This document shows, piece after piece, positions 17,470 through 26,580 of a DNA stretch of 64,000 nt. The first letter of the stretch is position 1. Every line of letters starts with the position of its first letter. A program made the translations under genes and the position numbers. This stretch comes from Comamonas odontotermitis. Its GTDB lineage: Bacteria > Pseudomonadota > Gammaproteobacteria > Burkholderiales > Burkholderiaceae_C. Below the pieces are notes generated by a model that did not search any database, was not told the DNA's origin, and was given only the letters and a program-made list of their open reading frames with translations. The stretch lies in NCBI RefSeq assembly GCF_020080045.1, contig NZ_CP083452.1, forward strand, positions 129,001-193,000, in the 5' to 3' direction.

Positions 17470-18612
17470 ATGCAAGACCTGATCCAGCGCACCGTGTTCC
17501 GCGAAGACCACGAGCAATTCCGCGACGCGGTTCACCACTTCTTCGAGAAGGAGATCGTCCCTTTCCATGCGCAGTGGGAGCGCGACGGCCTCGTTCCCAA
17601 GGACGTGTGGCGCAAGGCGGGCCGTGAAGGCCTGCTCAACACCATGCTGCCAGAGCCTTATGGCAGCGGCGGCGATTTCGGCCACGCGGCCGTGCTGATT
17701 GAGGAGATTGCGCGTACCGGCGCCAGCGGCCTGGGCTTTCCGCTGCACTCGGACATTGTTGCGCCCTACATCAATGCCTATGGCAGCAAGGTGCAGAAAG
17801 ACCGCTGGCTGCCCAAGATGGCGGCGGGCGAGCTGATCGGCGCCATTGCCATGACCGAGCCGGGCGCGGGCAGCGACCTGAAATCGGTGCGCACCACGGC
17901 CAAGCGGGAAGGCGACCACTACGTCATCAACGGCGCCAAGACCTTCATCACCAACGGCATCAATTCCGAGATAGTCATCGTCGTCTGCAAGACGGCGCCG
18001 GAGCTGGGCGCCAAGGGTGTGTCGCTGATCGTCGTCGAAGAAGGCACGCCCGGTTTCAGCAAGGGCCGCAAGCTCGAGAAGATCGGCCTGATGGCGCAGG
18101 ACACCTCCGAGCTGTTCTTCGACAATGTGCGCGTGCCGGTGGACCACCTGCTGGGCGAGGAGAACCAGGGCTTCAAGTACCTGATGCACGAGCTGGCGCA
18201 GGAGCGGCTGGTGGTGGCCGTGCGCGCGGCCATGTCCATCGAGGCCTTTCTGCAAAAAACCATTGACTACACCCGCGAGCGCAAGGCCTTCGGTCAGGCG
18301 GTGTTCGAGTTCCAGAACACCCGCTTCAAGCTCGCCGAGGCCAAGGCGCAGGCGACGATGCTGCGCGTCTTTGTTGACGACTGCATCACGCTGCACCTGG
18401 AGCGCAAGCTCACGCCCGAGCGCGCCGCCATGGTCAAGCTCAACGCAACGGCGCTGCAGAACCGGTTGCTGGACGAATTTCTGCAGCTGCACGGCGGCTA
18501 CGGCTACATGACAGAGTACCAGGTGGGCCGCGCCTGGACAGATGCGCGCATCGGCCGCATCTACGGCGGCAGCGATGAAATCATGAAGGAAATCATCGCC
18601 AGGGGGTTGTAG
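17470..18612 (+). CDS. Acyl-CoA dehydrogenase, long-chain (LCAD)-like
   Basis: 380 residues. Flavin- and substrate-binding motifs are present: AIAMTEPGAGSDLKSVRT, GAKTFITNG, and the C-terminal LHGGYGYMTEY...RIYGGSDEIMKEIIAR. The tail residue that is glutamate in medium- and short-chain enzymes (YEG) is glycine here (YGG). The glutamate in AQERLVVAVR matches the catalytic base of LCAD/isovaleryl-type enzymes. It therefore performs the first oxidation of beta-oxidation and passes electrons to ETF. It follows the ligase gene by 63 bases, with a hairpin-bearing family-A-like repeat (ATAGCAATCAGCGCTTG...ATTTTTAATC) in the gap. Confidence 0.92.
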   Translation: MQDLIQRTVFREDHEQFRDAVHHFFEKEIVPFHAQWERDGLVPKDVWRKAGREGLLNTMLPEPYGSGGDFGHAAVLIEEIARTGASGLGFPLHSDIVAPYINAYGSKVQKDRWLPKMAAGELIGAIAMTEPGAGSDLKSVRTTAKREGDHYVINGAKTFITNGINSEIVIVVCKTAPELGAKGVSLIVVEEGTPGFSKGRKLEKIGLMAQDTSELFFDNVRVPVDHLLGEENQGFKYLMHELAQERLVVAVRAAMSIEAFLQKTIDYTRERKAFGQAVFEFQNTRFKLAEAKAQATMLRVFVDDCITLHLERKLTPERAAMVKLNATALQNRLLDEFLQLHGGYGYMTEYQVGRAWTDARIGRIYGGSDEIMKEIIARGL

Positions 18613-18676
18613 CCCCTTCAGGCGTTGCGCGCCTGGGTTGGCCCGTTATCAAGAAAAAATGATCAGGAGACTAGAC

Positions 18677-19684
18677 ATGCACCACCGTCGTTCGGCCCCG
18701 GGCCGTATTCTGAACCGTATTGCCAGCCTCGTGGGCGCTGCCGCGCTGGCGGCGCTGGCCGCCGGGGGCACCACGGCCTACGCGGCCGATGCCTATCCGA
18801 GCAAACCGATCCGGCTGGTGGTGCCCTACCCGGCAGGGGGCGGCACGGACATCATTGCCCGCCTGATGGGCACGCAGCTGAGCCAGCGCTGGGGCCAGCC
18901 GGTGATTGTGGACAACAAGCCCGGTGCGAGCGGCATGCTGGGCAACGACATCGTGGCCAAGGCGCCGGGGGACGGCTACACTGTTCTGCTGGGCATCACG
19001 GCGCTGGTGCAGATACCATCGCTGTACAAGAAGGTGCCCTACAAGCTGAGCGACCTGACGCCGGTCTCGCAAACCGCCAAATCGGCCGATCTGGTGTTTG
19101 TGCCGCGCAGCTCCGGCATCACCAGCCTGCAGCAGTTCGTGGCCAAGGCCAAGGCAGAGCCGGGCCAGCTCAACTACGGCTCGTACGGCAACGCCACCTC
19201 GTCGCACCTGCATGGCGAGCAGCTCAAGCTCAAGGCCGGTATCGACATGGTGCATGTGCCCTACCAGGGCTCGGGCCCGGAGACTGCGGCCATGCTGGGC
19301 GGCCAGCTCGCGTCGGCCTTCATCGACGCCACTGCGGCCTACCCGCACATCAAGTCCGACAAGGTCAACATCATTGCCGTCACCGGCGCACAGCGCCACC
19401 CCGCCTTGCCCCAGGTGCCCACCATGGGCGAATCCGGCTATCCCGGCTTTGAGGCCAATGGCTGGTTTGGCTATTTTTTGCCCGCCAGCACGCCGCAGCC
19501 GATTGTGGACAAGCTGGGCAATGAACTGGCTGCGATCGTGAAATTGCCCGAGGTCAACAAACGCCTGGTGGACATGGGCTTGATCCCGGTCGGCTCCACG
19601 CCTGCGGAGTTCAAGCCGGTGCTCGAACGCGACGCCGCGCACTGGAAATCCATCGTCGACGCGGCCAGGATATCGCTGGATTGA
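18677..19684 (+). CDS. Tripartite tricarboxylate transporter (Bug) periplasmic binding protein
   Basis: 335 residues. The signal peptide IASLVGAAALAALAAGGTTAYA is followed by YPSKPIRLVVPYPAGGGTDIIARLMGTQLS and VIVDNKPGASGMLGN, the Bug family signature. CAGGAGA precedes the chosen ATG (MHHRRSA). It is the last gene of the plus-strand set ligase / acyl-CoA dehydrogenase / Bug, mirroring the Bug gene in the minus-strand half of the same island. No membrane components are nearby, as is usual for the many orphan Bugs of Comamonadaceae and Bordetella. Confidence 0.93.
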   Translation: MHHRRSAPGRILNRIASLVGAAALAALAAGGTTAYAADAYPSKPIRLVVPYPAGGGTDIIARLMGTQLSQRWGQPVIVDNKPGASGMLGNDIVAKAPGDGYTVLLGITALVQIPSLYKKVPYKLSDLTPVSQTAKSADLVFVPRSSGITSLQQFVAKAKAEPGQLNYGSYGNATSSHLHGEQLKLKAGIDMVHVPYQGSGPETAAMLGGQLASAFIDATAAYPHIKSDKVNIIAVTGAQRHPALPQVPTMGESGYPGFEANGWFGYFLPASTPQPIVDKLGNELAAIVKLPEVNKRLVDMGLIPVGSTPAEFKPVLERDAAHWKSIVDAARISLD

Positions 19685-19723
19685 CGAGGCGGGTTGAGCG
19701 GGGCGGGCCAGCCGTGGCAGACT

Positions 19724-20368
19724 ATGCACATGCCCCAGCCCGCCTTGCTTGTTGCCGACGACCATCCCCTGCTGCGCGCTGCCGTTGTGCAGGTGATCCG
19801 CAGCCGCTTTCCGTCGTTCGAGGTTCTGGAAGCCTCCAGCGCCAGCACGCTGAGCGCCGCGCTGGCCGAGCACCCGCAGATCGAGCTGGTGCTGCTGGAT
19901 CTGACCATGCCGGGCACCCACGGCTTCTCGGCGCTGTTGCATGTGCGTGGTGAGCATCCGCAACTGCCCGTGGTGGTCATCTCGTCGAATGACCACCCGC
20001 GCGTGATTCGCCGTGCGCAGCAATTCGGGGCCTCGGGCTTCATCTCCAAATCGGCGTCGGCCGATGCGCTCACCCAGGCCTTGAGCGCGGTGCTGGACGG
20101 GGACACGGCGTTTCCCTCGATCCACGCCGAGCGCTCCGAGGCCGATGCCGAGCTGGCCATGCGGCTGGCCCAGCTCACGCCGCACCAGTTCAAGACGCTG
20201 CTCTATGTGGCTGACGGCCTGCTCAACAAGCAGATTGCGCAGGAGATGGGCGTGACCGAGCACACCGTCAAGGTGCATGTGACGGCCATCCTGAAAAAGC
20301 TGGAATGCCACAGCCGCACCCAGGCGGCCGTGCTCGTCAAGAGCCTGGAGCCTGAAAGCCTGGGGTAG
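19724..20368 (+). CDS. LuxR/NarL-family response regulator
   Basis: 214 residues. The N-terminal receiver has VADDHP acidic residues, the phospho-acceptor Asp in LVLLDLTMPG and the conserved lysine in GFISKSAS. The C-terminal GerE helix-turn-helix is LTPHQFKTLLYVADGLLNKQIAQEMGVTEHTVKVHVTAILKKL. Two ATGs lie six bases apart (MHMPQP); either may be used. The hybrid kinase encoded at 21255-23969 on the other strand is the obvious partner, with dctA as a likely target. The gene order (regulator, isomerase, kinase) is unusual because the isomerase gene separates the pair. Confidence 0.9.
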   Translation: MHMPQPALLVADDHPLLRAAVVQVIRSRFPSFEVLEASSASTLSAALAEHPQIELVLLDLTMPGTHGFSALLHVRGEHPQLPVVVISSNDHPRVIRRAQQFGASGFISKSASADALTQALSAVLDGDTAFPSIHAERSEADAELAMRLAQLTPHQFKTLLYVADGLLNKQIAQEMGVTEHTVKVHVTAILKKLECHSRTQAAVLVKSLEPESLG

Positions 20369-20380
20369 CAGGCGGCTGAT

Positions 20381-21193
20381 TCAGTCTGCGCAGGCTTGCA
20401 GCCATGGCTTTAGCCAGCCCAGGCCATCGCTGGTTGCATGCGGCACGTTGCCGCGCGCAGGGCGGTATTCGCAGCCAATCCAGCCGTCCCAGCCCAGGCT
20501 GTCCAGCAGCTGGAACAGGTAGCCGTAGTTGAGCTCCCCCACATCGGGCTCATGCCGCTCGGGGACGCCCGCGATCTGGAAGTGGGCGATATTGCCGGTG
20601 GGCAGGTACTGGCGAATCTTTGTTGCCAGGTCGCCTTCGACGATCTGGCAGTGGTACAGATCCATCTGCACCTTGGCGTTGGGCTCGGCAATTTCGGCCA
20701 GCAGCGCGTGGGCCTGGTCCTGGCGGTTCAGAAAGAAGCCGGGCATGTCGCGGCCATTGATAGGCTCCAGCAGGATATGGATGCCGTGCGGCGCGGCCAA
20801 CCTGGCGGCGTATCGCACATTGGCGATGTAGGTGCTGCGCACCGTGGCTGCATCGGCGCCCTGCGGCACGAGGCCGGCCATCACATGGATGCGGGGGCAG
20901 CCCAGGGCGAGAGCGTATTCCACGGCCTGGGCCAAGCCGTCACGAAACTCCGCTTCGCGCCCCGCCATGCATGCGATGCCGCGCTCGCCCGCGTCCCAGT
21001 TGCCGGGCGGCGCGTTGAACAGCACCTGCTGCAGGCCATGCGCCTGCAGCAGCGCAGCCAGCTGCGCAGGCGCGTAGGCATACGGAAAGAGAAACTCCAC
21101 AGCCCGGAATCCATCGCGGGCGGCGGCGGCAAAGCGGTCCAGAAAGTCCACATCGTTGTAGAGCATGGACAGGTTGGCGGCAAAGCGGGGCAT
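20381..21193 (-). CDS. Hydroxypyruvate isomerase / 2-oxo-tetronate isomerase family protein
   Basis: 270 residues, a TIM-barrel sugar isomerase. [29 protein letters not shown] is the typical start of Hyi/OtnI proteins; metal and substrate ligands lie in [35 protein letters not shown] and IGCEYRP. It probably interconverts hydroxypyruvate and tartronate semialdehyde or a related 2-oxo acid. It follows the hybrid kinase gene on the same strand after 61 bases and converges on the response-regulator gene. Its link to C4-dicarboxylate sensing is not obvious; glyoxylate metabolism is possible. Confidence 0.88.
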   Translation of the reverse strand: MPRFAANLSMLYNDVDFLDRFAAAARDGFRAVEFLFPYAYAPAQLAALLQAHGLQQVLFNAPPGNWDAGERGIACMAGREAEFRDGLAQAVEYALALGCPRIHVMAGLVPQGADAATVRSTYIANVRYAARLAAPHGIHILLEPINGRDMPGFFLNRQDQAHALLAEIAEPNAKVQMDLYHCQIVEGDLATKIRQYLPTGNIAHFQIAGVPERHEPDVGELNYGYLFQLLDSLGWDGWIGCEYRPARGNVPHATSDGLGWLKPWLQACAD

Positions 21194-21254
21194 GGTGTAT
21201 GTCTTGGTGTGTTACAGGCATTGGCGGGTGCAAACTGCCAACGTATTTTCAGTG

Positions 21255-23969
21255 TTATTGCGCAGGCGCTTCGCTCTCGCCGCTCTCGCTGGTATGGGAA
21301 GCATCGCCCCGCCGCAGCAGCATCTGGCTGGCCAGTGCGCGCAGTGCCGCTGGCCGCACGGGGGTGCGCAGAAACCCCCAGCCGCGGTCGGCTGCCAGGC
21401 GGCGCAGCGCGGCATCGTGTTCGTCGCCCACCAGAATGGCCTGCGGCCGCTGGCCCCAGGCCTGGCACAGCTGCTGGTACAGATCCTGCACGGGGGCGGC
21501 TGTAGCGTGCGCACCCAGCAGGAGCAACTGTGGCGCTTGTTGCGGTGCAGCAATTGCCAAGGCTGCCAGCGCAGCCTGTGCATTGCCCGCCAGCGGAACG
21601 CTGCAGCCCCAGCGCTGCAGCAGCGCGGCCAGGGCTGCGCTGGCTTCGGCGCTTTCGTCAATGCACCAGGCGCTGGCGCCCTGCAGTGGTGCGTCATGCT
21701 GCGGCGCGTTTTGCGGTGGTATTTGCAGCGGAGGAGCCATGCTGGGGGCGGCTTGGGCGAGCGGAACGCTGACCCAGAAGACGCTGCCGCGCCCCAGTTC
21801 CGAGCGCAGGCCGATCTCATGCCCCAGCAGCCGGCCCAGCCGCTGCACGATGGACAGGCCCAGGCCCGCGCCACGGTCGTGCTGGTGGCCGGTTTCCAGG
21901 CGGCGGAATTCCTCGAAGATCTCGGTCTGCAGGCTCTCGGGTATGCCCGGCCCCTGGTCATGCACTTCGATGCGCACGTGGGCGCCGCTGCGGCGGCAGC
22001 CCAGCACGATCTTGCCGCGCCGGGTGTAGCGGATGGCGTTGGAGACGAAGTTCTGCACAATGCGGCGCAGCAGCACCGGGTCGCTGTGCACGGTGGCCTG
22101 AGAGGCCACCACATGCAGCTCAAGGCCATGCTCCTGCGCAATCACGCCCAGGTTGTTGCCCAACTGCTGCAGCAGGGGCTGCAGGGCGAAATCGGCCCAG
22201 TGCACCTCCATCTGGCCCGATTCCATGCGCGAGAGATCGAGCAGGCTGCCCAGGATATCGTCCTGCGCGGCCAGCGCGCCTTCGACCTGGCTGGCAATCT
22301 TGAGCGCTGGGCCATCCGGCACATGCTGGCGCAGCAGGGACACGAACACGCGCGCGGCGTTCAGTGGCTGGAGCAGGTCGTGCACCGCTGCGGCGACGAA
22401 CTTCGATTTGGAGCGGTTAGCCTGCTCGGCCTCGCGCTTGGCCTCGGCCAGGTCCTGCGTGCGGTCGGCAATGCGCTTTTCCAGGGCGTCGGCCAGCGAG
22501 CGCAGCTCGCGCGCGGCGTTCTTGTAGCTGGTGATATCGGCGTAGCTGGTGACAAAGCCGCCACCCGGCAGGGGGTTGCCGCGTATCTCCAGCACGGTGC
22601 CGTCGGCCTTTTCGCTTTCGCGCGCGTGCGGCTGGCCGCTGCGCAGGTATTGCATGCGCCGCTCGATGGCGCCGTCCAGCTCGCTGCCGCTTTGCTGGCC
22701 CCGGCCCAGCAAGCCGCGCCGGGCGTTGAAGCGGTACAGCTCTTCCACTGGCATGCCCACCTTCAGCATGCCGGCAGGCAGGCGGAACAGCTCGCGGTAG
22801 CGTGAGTTCCAGGCCACCAGATTCAGTGCGGCGTCGACCACGATCACCCCCTGGGGGAGGTGCTCCAGGCTCTGGCTTTTGCCGGCATCGGCCTGCTTGG
22901 CGGCAGCCACGATGCCGTCCTGCGCGGTGCGCAGCTCCTGCGCATGCTGCTGCAGCAGGGCTTCGAGCTCTTCCCGGCTGCGCTGGCGCAGGGCAGACAG
23001 GCGTTGGCGCTGGCGCACATACAGCACCAGCAGCGCCAGGGCCAGCCACGCGCCGCCCGCTGCCGAGGCGGCCCACCAGGCCGCTGCGTGGCTGCTGTTC
23101 ACATCGTGGATGATGTGCAGCTGCCACCGGGTTTCGGGCAGATCCACCGCCTGCAGCAGCTTGTCGCCCAGCGCAGGGGTTTGCCAATGCACCAGCTCGC
23201 CGCCCTGGTCCAGGCTCTGCAGAATGCGCATCTGCAGCGGGTGCAGGGTTTCGTTGCCGTATTGCTGGGTGCGTTCGATGGCCTGCTGGGCACTGGGGCT
23301 GAGCGGGTGCAGCAGCCGGTACCGCCAGGCCGGATCACTGGCAAGAAACACGACACCGTTGGCATCGGTGGCAAACACGGTGTCGGGCGTCTGTATCCAT
23401 TCGCGCTCCAGCTCCTGCAGGGCAATCTTGATGACGATCAAACCCACGATGCGGTCCCCGGCATCGTGGATGCCGCGCGAGAGAAAGTAGCCCGCCTCGC
23501 CCGTGGTGACGCCAATGCCGTAGAAACTGCCTTTGTCCTGCTGCAGCGCCTCTTGCACATAGGGGCGGAAGCTGTAGTTTTCGCCGACGTTGCTGTGTGG
23601 GGTCTGCCAGTTGCTGGCGGCCACCGCGATGCCGGTCTGGTTGATGAGGGTGAGCGTGGAGGCCTGGCTGGCACCGTTGGCGCGTTCGAGTTTCTGGTTG
23701 AGCTGTCGCACTGCCGACGCCGCAGGGGGCGAGACCAGGGCGGCGCGCAGTTCAGGGTCCAGCGCCAGCACGTCGGGCAGGGCGCGGTAGCGGTCGATGC
23801 GCTGGGCGAGCGCCTGGGCATAGAGGCTCACCTGGCGGTGGGCCAGCAGGTTTTCTTCGGCCAGGCTGTGCTGGAGCATCCAACGCCCGGCCAGCGTGGC
23901 AGCCCCTGCCGTGGTCAGCAGCACGGCGCACAAGGTCCAGGCGGGGTGGAAGGGTCGGTGCAAAGGCAT
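21255..23969 (-). CDS. Hybrid sensor histidine kinase, DctB-like sensor, PAS, degenerate receiver
   Basis: 904 residues from the chosen ATG (MPLHRPF). Layout: membrane helix about 10-30; periplasmic double-Cache-like sensor about 35-290 (QVSLYAQALAQRIDRYRALPDVLALDPEL resembles DctB); second helix about 295-318; coiled linker; PAS about 366-480; H-box FVAAAVHDLLQPLNAAR with His about 530; N-box QNFVSNAIRYT; G-boxes DQGPGIP and GAGLGLSIVQRLG; receiver-like domain about 764-890. In the receiver the usual phospho-acceptor Asp is Gly (LLLLGAHA). It is divergent from dctA, supporting C4-dicarboxylate sensing. No strong Shine-Dalgarno marks the start. Confidence 0.9.
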   Translation of the reverse strand: MPLHRPFHPAWTLCAVLLTTAGAATLAGRWMLQHSLAEENLLAHRQVSLYAQALAQRIDRYRALPDVLALDPELRAALVSPPAASAVRQLNQKLERANGASQASTLTLINQTGIAVAASNWQTPHSNVGENYSFRPYVQEALQQDKGSFYGIGVTTGEAGYFLSRGIHDAGDRIVGLIVIKIALQELEREWIQTPDTVFATDANGVVFLASDPAWRYRLLHPLSPSAQQAIERTQQYGNETLHPLQMRILQSLDQGGELVHWQTPALGDKLLQAVDLPETRWQLHIIHDVNSSHAAAWWAASAAGGAWLALALLVLYVRQRQRLSALRQRSREELEALLQQHAQELRTAQDGIVAAAKQADAGKSQSLEHLPQGVIVVDAALNLVAWNSRYRELFRLPAGMLKVGMPVEELYRFNARRGLLGRGQQSGSELDGAIERRMQYLRSGQPHARESEKADGTVLEIRGNPLPGGGFVTSYADITSYKNAARELRSLADALEKRIADRTQDLAEAKREAEQANRSKSKFVAAAVHDLLQPLNAARVFVSLLRQHVPDGPALKIASQVEGALAAQDDILGSLLDLSRMESGQMEVHWADFALQPLLQQLGNNLGVIAQEHGLELHVVASQATVHSDPVLLRRIVQNFVSNAIRYTRRGKIVLGCRRSGAHVRIEVHDQGPGIPESLQTEIFEEFRRLETGHQHDRGAGLGLSIVQRLGRLLGHEIGLRSELGRGSVFWVSVPLAQAAPSMAPPLQIPPQNAPQHDAPLQGASAWCIDESAEASAALAALLQRWGCSVPLAGNAQAALAALAIAAPQQAPQLLLLGAHATAAPVQDLYQQLCQAWGQRPQAILVGDEHDAALRRLAADRGWGFLRTPVRPAALRALASQMLLRRGDASHTSESGESEAPAQ

Positions 23970-24150
23970 GGGCGCGGAAGGCAAAACGCAAAATGGCAGC
24001 CGCCAAAGTTTAGGTGTTTTCCCTTGATTGGATTTTTCAATAGCTCGGGAGCGGCGCAGCCTAATACTAATGTGTAATGGGCATCTGGCATGGGCTGCGA
24101 TACAAACCCGCCTCAGCGCACCGCTCAGGTGCAGCTTCCCTGGAGACACC

Positions 24151-25482
24151 ATGCAGATCCCATCCACGCCTGCCGCACCTGTGGCGCACCCGCCGTTCTA
24201 CCGCAGCCTGTACTTTCAGGTGATCGTCGCCATTGTCCTGGGCGTGCTGCTCGGGTACCTAGAGCCCCAGTATGGGGCAGCGCTCAAGCCACTGGGCGAC
24301 GCCTTCATCAAGCTGGTCAAGATGATCATCGCGCCGGTGATCTTTCTGACCATCGTCACCGGCATCGCCAACATGACGCACCTCAGTGCCGTGGGCCGCG
24401 TGTTCGGCAAGGCGATGGCGTATTTCCTGTTCTTCTCCACGCTGGCGCTGATCGTGGGTCTGGTGGTGGCCAACACCATGCAGCCGGGCTCGGGCATGCA
24501 CATCAATGTGGCTGATCTGGATCAGAAGGAGGTCAACTCCTATGTGGCCAAGACGCATGACATGACGGTCACCGGTTTCTTGATGGACGTCATCCCCAAG
24601 ACCCTGGCCAGCCCCTTTGTTGGCGACAACATTCTGCAGGTGCTGTTTGTGGCGGTGCTGTTCGGCATTGGCCTCGCTATGGCGGGCGACCGTGGCAAGC
24701 CGGTGCTGCAGTTCTTCGAGGCGCTGACCACGCCCGTGTTCAAGATCGTGCATATCGTGATGAAGGCTGCTCCCATCGGCGCGTTTGGCGCCATGGCTTT
24801 CACCATCGGCAAGTTCGGGCTGGGCTCGCTGCTCAACTTGGCAGAGCTGGTGGCTACGTTCTACATCACCTCGCTGCTGTTCGTGCTGGTCATTCTGGGC
24901 GCGGTGGCGCGCCTGTGCGGTTTTTCGGTGCTCAAGCTGATCCGCTACCTGAAGGCCGAGCTGCTGCTGGTGCTGGGTACTTCGTCTTCTGAATCAGCAC
25001 TGCCTGCGCTGATGGAAAAGATGGAGCGGGCCGGTTGCAGCAAATCGGTGGTGGGTCTGGTGGTGCCTACCGGCTACTCGTTCAATCTGGACGGCACCAA
25101 CATCTATATGACCCTGGCCGCGCTCTTCATCGCCCAGGCCACCGATACGCACCTCACCCTGGGGCACCAGCTGGCACTGCTTCTGGTGGCGATGCTCTCG
25201 TCCAAGGGGGCCGCAGGGGTAACGGGTGCGGGCTTCATCACGCTGGCGGCAACTCTGGCCGTGGTGCCCGAAGTGCCGGTGGCCGGCATGGCGCTGATCC
25301 TGGGTGTGGACCGCTTCATGTCCGAATGCCGCTCGCTCACCAACTTCATCGGCAACGCCGTGGCTACCGTGGTGGTGTCGCGCTGGGAAAACGCACTGGA
25401 TTACAACAAGCTCAACGCTGCGCTGAATGATCCCAATGCAGTGGATCCGGACGACGAACCCATTCGCGCCGCGACACACTGA
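24151..25482 (+). CDS. dctA: C4-dicarboxylate/cation symporter DctA
   Basis: 443 residues, DAACS family inner-membrane symporter for succinate, fumarate and malate. After [21 protein letters not shown] come [20 protein letters not shown], the serine-rich re-entrant motif [40 protein letters not shown] and [13 protein letters not shown], all hallmarks of DctA. A TGGAGAC ribosome-binding site precedes the ATG. It is divergent from the hybrid kinase, with 181 bases between starts, and ends at a strong terminator. Confidence 0.96.
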   Translation: MQIPSTPAAPVAHPPFYRSLYFQVIVAIVLGVLLGYLEPQYGAALKPLGDAFIKLVKMIIAPVIFLTIVTGIANMTHLSAVGRVFGKAMAYFLFFSTLALIVGLVVANTMQPGSGMHINVADLDQKEVNSYVAKTHDMTVTGFLMDVIPKTLASPFVGDNILQVLFVAVLFGIGLAMAGDRGKPVLQFFEALTTPVFKIVHIVMKAAPIGAFGAMAFTIGKFGLGSLLNLAELVATFYITSLLFVLVILGAVARLCGFSVLKLIRYLKAELLLVLGTSSSESALPALMEKMERAGCSKSVVGLVVPTGYSFNLDGTNIYMTLAALFIAQATDTHLTLGHQLALLLVAMLSSKGAAGVTGAGFITLAATLAVVPEVPVAGMALILGVDRFMSECRSLTNFIGNAVATVVVSRWENALDYNKLNAALNDPNAVDPDDEPIRAATH

Positions 25483-25530
25483 TACCGAGAAGGGTGCATG
25501 AGGGGCAGAACTCTGGCCCGCTACCCATGA

Positions 25531-25573
25531 AACAGCAAGGCCCGCCGTTCAAATGGCGGGCCTTGCTGTTTTT
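25531..25573 (+). terminator. Strong intrinsic terminator of dctA
   Basis: AACAGCAAGGCCCGCC and GGCGGGCCTTGCTGTT form a perfect 16-bp stem around GTTCAAAT, and the T-run continues the 3' arm (GTTTTT). It lies 49 bases after the dctA stop. Confidence 0.92.
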
Positions 25574-25585
25574 GCCGGGTTGGAG

Positions 25586-25620
25586 ATAAAAAGGCTTTCA
25601 GCGCACATCCATCAAGCGCT
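25586..25620 (-). terminator. Terminator of the kinase-like gene; dispersed repeat family A
   Basis: On the minus strand, directly after the TGA of the kinase-like gene, AGCGC and GCGCT pair around TTGATGGATGT and are followed by GAAAGCC and TTTTT. The repeat extends into the gene: its CTACAAAAATGA supplies the last residues LQK and the stop. The match to family A is GCATATAGCGCTTGATG. Confidence 0.65.
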
Positions 25621-25628
25621 ATATGCTC

Positions 25629-26477
25629 TCATTTTTGTAGCAAGCCGTGCATGGCGCGTAGCCGCAGCACGTCGCGCCCCAGCTTGCGGCTGTCGGGCAG
25701 CCGGGCCACCCAGCGCATCTGCTGCAGGGTGCGCTCCATGGCGCTTTGCACGGCAGGGTCGGATTGCGCGAGCCAGCTGTGCCACTGCGTGCGCGCAGCG
25801 TCCAGCGTGCCCGCGTTGCGCAGGAACAAAGCGGTGGAGTGCGCGTAGCACAGCGCGTCCTTGACGATGCACAGCGCGGGCGGCAGGGTGGCCAGCGGGT
25901 CGTCCTCGAAGTCGATGTAGCCAATCACCCCGTCGGGGCAGCGCACCATGTTGCGGGCAAAGGCCTGGCTCAGGCAGGTGCCGCTGGCGTGCACCAGCTG
26001 CATGGCGGCAAAGCCCTGTTGCCACAGGAGAAGGGTTTCCTGCGGCGCTTCGCGGGCCGCCGCTTCGATCTCGTCGCTGAGCGACGGGCTGGGCAGGCCC
26101 GGCATACCCAGGTGGCGCATCAGAAAACCGTCCGGGCTGCTGGCCAGCACCTGCGGCACGCGCAGGCCACGGGCATGCAGGTCGCGCAGGCGCCGCACTT
26201 CGGTGGCCAGGGCTTCGCGCCCACCGGGGTTGACGACGGGTTGCAGCACCGGCACATCAAGCACGCGCGCAGCAATGGCAAGCGCCCGGTAGCGCCAGGC
26301 GGCAATCGGTGGGCCAGCTTTCTTGAGCCAGACCGATTCGCCCGGCAGCTCATACCGCACCACATTGAAGCTTTGCTGCGAAAGGTGCTGCTGCAGAAAC
26401 TGCGCGTAGTCCACGCGGCTAGCGGTGCTGGCAAGGGCGGGCGGTGCAGCCTGTGGCAAAGGGGTGGAGTCAGTCAT
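25629..26477 (-). CDS. Protein-kinase/aminoglycoside-phosphotransferase-fold protein, possibly inactive
   Basis: 282 residues. The middle and C-terminal parts resemble small bacterial kinase-like proteins: VWLKKA could be the ATP-binding lysine strand, PDGFLMRHLGMPGLPS the hinge, and VIGYIDFEDDP matches the metal-binding DFED motif of this fold. The catalytic-loop region, HASGTCLSQAFARNMV, has the asparagine but lacks the usual aspartate of HGDxxxxN. It may be a pseudokinase or a divergent enzyme such as a lipopolysaccharide or small-molecule kinase. It stands alone on the minus strand, 103 bases downstream of the FMN protein gene. The function is unknown. Confidence 0.6.
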   Translation of the reverse strand: MTDSTPLPQAAPPALASTASRVDYAQFLQQHLSQQSFNVVRYELPGESVWLKKAGPPIAAWRYRALAIAARVLDVPVLQPVVNPGGREALATEVRRLRDLHARGLRVPQVLASSPDGFLMRHLGMPGLPSPSLSDEIEAAAREAPQETLLLWQQGFAAMQLVHASGTCLSQAFARNMVRCPDGVIGYIDFEDDPLATLPPALCIVKDALCYAHSTALFLRNAGTLDAARTQWHSWLAQSDPAVQSAMERTLQQMRWVARLPDSRKLGRDVLRLRAMHGLLQK

Positions 26478-26580
26478 GCGCAGCGGAATGGCTGGCGCCC
26501 GGAAAACCCTCCCGGGCGCCGCAAACAGAATACAAACCGCGCATTATCACCAAGTTGGCCGCATTGCCTTCCATGGGCTG

